This document shows, piece after piece, positions 15,278-19,601 of a stretch of DNA of 19,601 nucleotides. The notes beneath the pieces are model-generated. The model saw only the letters and a program-made list of their open reading frames with translations, was not told where the DNA came from and searched no databases. The stretch spans positions 1 through 19,601 of the forward strand of contig CAQRYF010000031.1 in NCBI GenBank assembly GCA_948875265.1. Direction: 5' to 3'. The DNA is from an uncultured Clostridia bacterium. Its GTDB lineage: Bacteria > Bacillota > Clostridia > TANB77 > CAG-508. Both the position numbers and the translations under genes were made by a program. Positions within the stretch are counted from its first letter, which is position 1. The number at the start of each line of letters is the position of its first letter.

Positions 15278-15406
15278 TTTAGCAAAAGATAATATTAAGC
15301 TCTTTTGGAGCAAATGTGAAAAACCTATATACAAAACTCATAAAAGTTGTCAAAAGCAGTCAAAAGCAGTCAAAATCGACTAGCGTAATATACACACACT
15401 ATACAA
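15278..15406 (+). repeat. Right att-like repeat with 10-bp tandem repeats
   Basis: The same ordered blocks as at 14008-14162 recur: CAAAAGATAA, a hairpin with changed but still paired arms (GCTC/GAGC, 15299-15311), CCTATATACAAA (15324-15335), AAAAGTTGTCAAAAGC (15342-15357), CGACTAGC (15377-15384) and TAATATACACA (15386-15396). GTCAAAAGCA-type units run three times in tandem at 15349-15378. Just before it, 15271-15292 resembles the last codons of rpsI. A partial third copy of the end motif lies at 15220-15244. Confidence 0.6.
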
Positions 15407-15410
15407 TGAT

Positions 15411-15440
15411 AAAAAGTTGATATATTTAAATATATCAACT
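15411..15440 (-). terminator. Terminator of the yunB operon
   Basis: A perfect 26-bp palindrome (15415-15440, 13-base arms beginning AGTTGATATATTT) is followed on the minus strand by TTTTTATC, nine bases after the yunB stop. Confidence 0.75.
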
Positions 15441-15448
15441 CTAATAAA

Positions 15449-16165
15449 CTATTCAATTATTTCCAATACATCTTTTGAATCATTAATACCATCAAAATTA
15501 TAATAAGTACTTGGAATATTTCCAACAATTACATTTTCAGCAAGCAAGACCTGATTTGTAATCTCTTTTTCTATATTATCAAATGGTGTTAATATATTAA
15601 TTCTACACTTAACTTGCAAATATACTCTATGCAAAGTCTGATTTATACCTTGAGAACTAAACTCACTCTTTAAATCAGTTTCTACATTACCCTCAGAAGA
15701 TATCAAAATCCTAACACCTGGACCTCTCCCTGCTAACAATTTAAATCCTGTAAAACTACCTAAAGCTATTTGTATATTTTCTTTTCCTCTTTTATCTATA
15801 TCTTCTTGTATCTTTATAGCAACATCAGATATTATTTCATTAATTGGAATAATATTAGATTTTATCATCTTAATATTTCCATTAGAATCTTTCTCTACAG
15901 AAAATAGCTCATCATAAGAATGCTCTCTCATAACATTTGTAGCTTGTTCATTTGATACTATTGTTGCAATTGATTCTGCCTTATTTTCACATAATGTATC
16001 AAATATTGGTAATACTGCATCTAGTACTAATTTCACTGTACTAAATGCTATAATTACAATTACTATTATAGGAATTATCTTTTTTACTTTTTCTGAGCTT
16101 CTTCCTTGTTTATTATTTATTATTTTGGGTATCTTAATTCTAGGCCTAGAATATATTTTATACAT
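15449..16165 (-). CDS. yunB: Sporulation protein YunB
   Basis: YunB is a SigE-dependent sporulation protein in Bacillus whose molecular role is not settled. The 238-residue product has a basic N-terminus, one membrane segment (about residues 28-48) and an extracytoplasmic domain. That domain carries the family's conserved stretch: LGSFTGFKLLAGRGPGVRI, then SSQGINQTLHRVYLQV, and AENVIVGNIPSTYYNF near the end. The start overlaps the end of the SipL-type gene by 8 bases, so the two are translationally coupled and belong to one operon. A strong terminator follows. Confidence 0.9.
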   Translation of the reverse strand: MYKIYSRPRIKIPKIINNKQGRSSEKVKKIIPIIVIVIIAFSTVKLVLDAVLPIFDTLCENKAESIATIVSNEQATNVMREHSYDELFSVEKDSNGNIKMIKSNIIPINEIISDVAIKIQEDIDKRGKENIQIALGSFTGFKLLAGRGPGVRILISSEGNVETDLKSEFSSQGINQTLHRVYLQVKCRINILTPFDNIEKEITNQVLLAENVIVGNIPSTYYNFDGINDSKDVLEIIE

Positions 16166-17729
16166 AGTTACTCATAGGAGTTTCTTGACTACTAACTCCT
16201 GTTTTTGCATACCTAGGTATAAATAGTTTTTGACCTATATAAATTTTATTTTCGTCTTCTATACCATTTGCTCTTGCTATATCTTCCACTGTACTTCCAT
16301 ATCTTTTAGCTATTTTCCACAATGTATCATCTTTTTTTACAATATACATTATAATATTATAATCTTGTTCTTCTCTTTCTCCATTTGTTTGTATTTCATC
16401 CATAATATTTAAATTTGTATTTCTATAATAATTAGTATTCATCATCATATCAACATTACTAGTTACTGCTCCACCATCTTGAACTATAAAATCTTGATTA
16501 GCAACTTCAATATCCATATTTGTATTAACATTTTCACTATCATCTACATTATCTAGTGTATATTCAAAAGGAATTTTAGCTGTTCTTGTATCCATCTGTA
16601 AATCATTATTTGATAGAATAAATCTCAACTCTAATTCTCCTTCAAAAACTATTTTAGAATTTAATCTATTCTCTTTTTGAATTATTGGTGTTACATCCAC
16701 ATCTATAATATTTTTATTCTCAATTCCTTCTAATTCCACTTTTTCTCTAATTTGCTTCATTTCTTGTACATTTTGTTTTCCCATTATAGTAGTAATTTTC
16801 TTTTTATTAAACTCTAAATTCTCACATGGACTATATAAATCTTGAATTAAATTAATTTGTTTCTCTTCATATACAATAGCCATTACTCCAATTTCCATTT
16901 CTATATATATAGAATGTTCTTCTATTGAATTAGGCTTAATAATAATATTCCTAATTTCATAATTAACATCACACACATTTTCTTCTGTAACATTAGGAAT
17001 ATCAATAAATCCAACTATTGGTACTTTCGCTGTAACTGAATTTATTCTATTATCTTCTGTTAAATACATAATCTTTACTTCTGCTTCTGCTTTTGTTAAT
17101 ATTTTATTATAGCTTACTTTAACATCTTTATCACAAATACAAATATTACTTTTTAAAATCTCTGCTAAATTATCCACATTATCTATAGATATTGTATCTT
17201 TTGCATAAATTTTTGTTTCTCCCATGCCTACTAAAGAATTTACTTTTAAGTCTTCCTTTAACATCTGAATTCCTTCTGCATTTTGAATATCATTTATAAT
17301 TTCTATATCCTCATTTGAATAGATTTTTATATCTATCTCAATTGTAGCCTTAATTCCTACTTTTCTTCCATTAATAACTTTACATTCGATAGATTTCAAT
17401 TTACTTTCTAATTTACAATTCATTCCTTGTTCTGTATTTGGAACCTGAATTGTTTCTGAAAAATCTAATGTAGTATTAATTCCTCTTACTTTCTCCTCGT
17501 TGTCATCTGCTAAATACATTATACATGTATTTATTCCTCCATCAACTCTAACTTTATCATCTAATACTTCTTTTTTATATACACATACAACCCCACTTGT
17601 ACAAATTGTATTTAGAATATCAGGTTTAGAATCAGGAACAATCATATCTCCTTCTACAAATATGATTTCTTTTTTAGTAGCTATTACTTTATTTACACAT
17701 AGATTTTCTTTTAATGTATCTACAACCAT
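16158..17729 (-). CDS. sipL: SipL-type spore coat morphogenesis protein (SPOCS/DUF3794 + LysM)
   Basis: In Clostridioides difficile, SipL binds the coat ATPase SpoIVA through its LysM domain and is needed to attach the coat to the forespore. This 523-residue protein has repeated SPOCS (DUF3794) domains, visible as recurring segments such as VEGDMIVPDSKPDIL (about 26-40) and two later copies. The linker is Asn-rich, and the LysM domain at about 458-506 contains YIVKKDDTLWKIAKRYGS and GQKLFIP. The size and domain order match SipL (about 510 residues). AGGAGG lies 7 bases before the ATG. No good SigE promoter could be fixed; a 20-bp AT palindrome lies at 17761-17780. It sits next to veg and yabG and is coupled to yunB, a sporulation context that supports the call. 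Confidence 0.82.
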   Translation of the reverse strand: MVVDTLKENLCVNKVIATKKEIIFVEGDMIVPDSKPDILNTICTSGVVCVYKKEVLDDKVRVDGGINTCIMYLADDNEEKVRGINTTLDFSETIQVPNTEQGMNCKLESKLKSIECKVINGRKVGIKATIEIDIKIYSNEDIEIINDIQNAEGIQMLKEDLKVNSLVGMGETKIYAKDTISIDNVDNLAEILKSNICICDKDVKVSYNKILTKAEAEVKIMYLTEDNRINSVTAKVPIVGFIDIPNVTEENVCDVNYEIRNIIIKPNSIEEHSIYIEMEIGVMAIVYEEKQINLIQDLYSPCENLEFNKKKITTIMGKQNVQEMKQIREKVELEGIENKNIIDVDVTPIIQKENRLNSKIVFEGELELRFILSNNDLQMDTRTAKIPFEYTLDNVDDSENVNTNMDIEVANQDFIVQDGGAVTSNVDMMMNTNYYRNTNLNIMDEIQTNGEREEQDYNIIMYIVKKDDTLWKIAKRYGSTVEDIARANGIEDENKIYIGQKLFIPRYAKTGVSSQETPMSNYV

Positions 17730-17760
17730 CCTTTAACCTCCTTATTTTTTCTTTATACAA

Positions 17761-17780
17761 GTATATTAATATTAATATAC
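17761..17780. repeat. 20-bp perfect AT palindrome upstream of sipL
   Basis: GTATATTAAT is followed at once by its exact complement. It lies 32 bases upstream of the sipL start codon, in the expected promoter region. It may be an operator or simply low-complexity DNA. Confidence 0.6.
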
Positions 17781-17800
17781 AAATATTACTTTTGTTGCAT

Positions 17801-17833
17801 AAAAAATGACTAAGGCAAATTCCTTAGTCATTT
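17801..17833 (-). terminator. Terminator of veg
   Basis: A perfect 12-bp stem, AAATGACTAAGG/CCTTAGTCATTT with a 6-base loop, is followed on the minus strand by a T-run, 12 bases after the veg stop. Confidence 0.85.
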
Positions 17834-17844
17834 CTTTTTTATCT

Positions 17845-18141
17845 TTATAATGATGTTTTTCTTCTTTTTGTTTCTACTGGAGGTGGTATTAATGGACTAT
17901 AAGAAGCTCCATCAAATACCTCAACTTCTACTGTTCTTGTCAAAACATCTGTATAACTATAAGTTACATTTCTATCATTCTCCTCATATTTTACAACAAA
18001 AATATTTGGATATGCTTTTTCTATTGTGGCTTCTTTCTCAAAGGCTTTACTTCTTCCTAAAGATCCTTTTACTATTATCTTTTGACCCACTTTCTCTAAG
18101 ATGTCAGTTTTTAGATTTGCTATATCTGTTCTACAAATCAC
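17845..18141 (-). CDS. veg: Veg family protein
   Basis: Veg is a small, highly expressed protein; in Bacillus it stimulates biofilm matrix genes by opposing SinR. The 98-residue product matches Veg (about 86 residues) with LEKVGQKIIVKGSLGRSKA, then AYPNIFVVKYE and VTYSYTDVLTRTVEVEVF. It ends in a short basic tail (ETKRRKTSL) beyond the usual length. The start is a GTG with AGGTG 5 bases upstream. The neighbour yabG is the same as in Bacillus, where yabG and veg are adjacent. It has its own perfect promoter (18171-18199) and a strong terminator, so it is a single-gene transcript, as expected of veg. Confidence 0.9.
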   Translation of the reverse strand: MICRTDIANLKTDILEKVGQKIIVKGSLGRSKAFEKEATIEKAYPNIFVVKYEENDRNVTYSYTDVLTRTVEVEVFDGASYSPLIPPPVETKRRKTSL

Positions 18142-18170
18142 GCTATCACCTACTCCCTTAAGATAGCTTG

Positions 18171-18199
18171 ATTATAGCATTTATAGCATAAATTGTCAA
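18171..18199 (-). promoter_or_regulatory. Perfect consensus promoter of veg
   Basis: On the minus strand TTGACA, exactly 17 bases, TATAAT, 29 bases before the GTG start. The veg promoter is famously strong in Bacillus, and this is its counterpart. Confidence 0.85.
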
Positions 18200-18270
18200 A
18201 AAAAGTATAATAAAGTACAAACTCTATACTCCTTTATTTTCAACAGTTCTAGAGATTTTATTATTATGTT

Positions 18271-18303
18271 TTACAATTATGTTACAATTATATTACATTT
18301 ATA
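18271..18303. repeat. Three 11-bp tandem repeats upstream of veg
   Basis: TTACAATTATG, TTACAATTATA and TTACATTTATA follow one another directly, with one helical turn per unit. They lie about 70-105 bases upstream of the veg -35 box. The rest of 18142-18340 holds the veg promoter and no gene. Confidence 0.6.
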
Positions 18304-18340
18304 TTAAGTTAGGTTATTTTTATCAATAGATAAATTGGTA

Positions 18341-19190
18341 TTATTCTTTCCTTAACTTCCCATTAGCCCCAATTCCACTTACTCCTTCTTTTCCATCTCT
18401 TAATTCTCTTGCTATATCATCTATTGTTATATATTTATATTTTTCAGTAAATGCTACTTTTTCAGCAACAACTAATGGATCCATAAAATCTATTAAAATT
18501 CTAGCTGGTGATGATGCAAAATTTGCACCAGCAGAAATTATTGCTTCAAAATAACTCTGACATGCACCTGCAAATATAACTAAATTTTTCCCATTGTCTC
18601 TATCATATTTCCTTGCCTGTTTTACTGTCTCTATAAAATATCTAGAATTTCTATAATTATATATATCATTATATCCCGTACCTCTTTTTATCATTCCATC
18701 ATGTCCGGGTTATAACTAATATATCTGGATTATACATTTCAAGTAATCTATACACTAATCTTGGTTGTCTATATTCTGGAACATTTCTTACAATTGCATT
18801 TAATCCCAACTTTCTATAATATCTATATGATTTTTCACTATATTTTCTATCTCCATCTAAATGAAGTATCTTTCCAGCTATTATTCTTTCTTTTGTTCTA
18901 GTATTATTTGTAAGTATTCCTATTTTATATCCTTCATCTTTAACTTCTTGTTTCATTTTTACTATTCTTTCATTTAATTTATCATCTAACTCTTTTAATT
19001 TTATTTTAAGTTCTTCTTTTTCAACTAATTCTAAGTCTTGAATATCACTATCTGCTTCTATCCTCTCAATCATTCCTCTCAAAATAGCTATTCTATTCTT
19101 TTTGGTTTCTATTATATTTTTGACCATAAAAATGACATCTTTATTATATGATTTTCTAAATACTATATCGCCTTTTTTTATATCATTCAT
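18341..19190 (-). pseudogene. yabG: Sporulation-specific protease YabG, single-base frameshift
   Basis: YabG is a cysteine-type protease that processes spore coat and cortex-related proteins in the mother cell. The gene reads MNDIKKGDIVFRKSYNK to YNPDILVIT in one frame, then must drop one base in the G-run at 18707-18709 to continue as GHDGMIKRGTGYNDIYNYRN. It goes on to LVIFAGACQSYFEA, SPARILIDFMDP and a normal C-terminus. Corrected, it has about 282 residues, close to Bacillus YabG. The His of GHDG, thought to be catalytic with the Cys of GACQ, lies exactly at the break, so the uncorrected gene would be dead. The ATG at 19190 has GAGGTG 6 bases upstream and is preferred to the GTG at 19199. 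A SigK-like promoter precedes it. Sequencing error or true decay cannot be told apart here. Confidence 0.88.
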
Positions 19191-19219
19191 TTTTATCACC
19201 TCATAAATTTGGGCTATTA

Positions 19220-19247
19220 TATTCTATGTCGAATTTTGTTGATTTGT
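19220..19247 (-). promoter_or_regulatory. Probable SigK promoter of yabG
   Basis: On the minus strand AC, 17 bases, CATAGAATA. This matches the SigK pattern AC-(16/17)-CATANNNTA and lies about 30 bases before the start codon. yabG is a SigK gene in Bacillus. Confidence 0.55.
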
Positions 19248-19310
19248 GATAAATGTTATAAATTGAAAGTTAGTGTAAAATAAATTCGGGAAAATTAATT
19301 AAATAAAAAT

Positions 19311-19383
19311 AAGATACCCAAATCAAAATTGTGTTAAAATAATTTTGGTAAAAGAAAATTTAACCAATTGAAAGGGGTATCTT
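19311..19383 (+). promoter_or_regulatory. Inverted repeat able to mask the transposase ribosome binding site
   Basis: AAGATACCC (19311-19319) is the exact complement of GGGTATCTT (19375-19383), which includes part of the AGGGG ribosome binding site and ends at the ATG. Between them CAAAATT/AATTTTG and TTGGT/ACCAA give further, partly exclusive hairpins. Transcripts entering from outside would fold and hide the start. Confidence 0.5.
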
Positions 19384-19601
19384 ATGGAGAATATTTTACA
19401 CGATTTTAACGAAAAAGTCATTAGTTTAGTAGTAAATTGTTTAAAAAATTCAATAACAGAAAAAGGAATATCAGATTTTACAAATGATTTAGAAAGCGAA
19501 ATGATAGAGTTTGGAAGCCAAATAACACAATTTTTAGTAGAATATGCAGAAAATATAATTTTTAAATTAAAAGACAGAAAAGAAAAATATAAATGCTTAG
19601 A
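19384..19601 (+). CDS. Transposase N-terminus, probably ISLre2 family (cut by window end)
   Basis: An open frame runs to the window edge. It starts MENILHDFNEKVISLVV and continues through MIEFGSQITQFLVEYAENI to RKEKYK. The helical N-terminus of about 70 residues with a terminal R-x-x-Y stretch resembles ISLre2 (UPF0236) transposases, but the catalytic domain lies beyond the window. GGGG is 6 bases before the ATG. The element's left end probably lies a little upstream (about 19285-19310), close to the yabG promoter; no target duplication could be checked. Confidence 0.5.
   Translation, partial: MENILHDFNEKVISLVVNCLKNSITEKGISDFTNDLESEMIEFGSQITQFLVEYAENIIFKLKDRKEKYKCL

Noticed and set aside
15349..15378. 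CRISPR array
   Set aside because: Units are only 10 bp with no spacers and only three copies.
17850..18161. A plus-strand open frame opposite veg
   Set aside because: Leu/Phe-rich shadow of veg running into its promoter region, with no start signals.

Overview
The window is very AT-rich. It carries a core set of endospore genes (yabG, veg, a SipL-type SPOCS/LysM protein, yunB, a BofC-domain protein) beside clpE, rplM-rpsI, comEC and pgsA. This points to a low-GC, spore-forming Firmicute of the class Clostridia. SipL-type proteins are typical of Clostridia, and the gene order yabG-veg-sipL fits. The exact lineage cannot be read from the sequence.

Layout. At 1-3.6 kb lie an HtrA membrane protease (+), a GH73-type glucosaminidase (-) and a DUF3298-like membrane protein (-). 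The glucosaminidase gene sits between two 37-bp inverted repeats that are 36/37 identical. At 3.7-6.7 kb lie clpE and pgsA (+); pgsA has a frameshift. At 6.8-8.9 kb lie a diverged S18-like protein, a BofC-domain protein and a frameshifted DUF1016/PDDEXK nuclease (all -). At 9.1-12.9 kb lie comEC and an SH3/NlpC-P60 peptidoglycan hydrolase (-). At 13.0-14.0 kb lies the rplM-rpsI operon (+), with a strong promoter and a structured leader. At 14.0-15.4 kb a small accessory island follows rpsI. At 15.4-19.2 kb lies the sporulation cluster yunB, sipL, veg, yabG (all -); yabG has a frameshift. At 19.3 kb to the end lies the left part of an insertion sequence, probably ISLre2-like, cut off by the window.

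The main discovery is in the island. A 45-codon hydrophobic peptide gene (14807-14944, -) has a TTGACA-17-TATAAT promoter, a 12-bp hairpin that buries its Shine-Dalgarno sequence, and a rho-independent terminator overlapping its stop codon. A second TTGACA-17-TATAAT promoter on the other strand (14712-14740) fires toward it and would make a short RNA overlapping the 3' end of the peptide mRNA. This is the architecture of a type I toxin-antitoxin system of the TxpA/RatA or BsrG/SR4 kind. The island is bracketed by two related copies of a roughly 130-150 bp sequence. The first begins at the rpsI 3' end and the second begins with what looks like a decayed copy of that end, as expected for a relic of an element integrated at rpsI.

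Three genes (pgsA, the DUF1016 nuclease, yabG) each need a single-base correction to read through. Because pgsA is normally essential, sequencing or assembly error should be ruled out before calling them pseudogenes. No tRNA, rRNA, CRISPR array or replication origin was seen.
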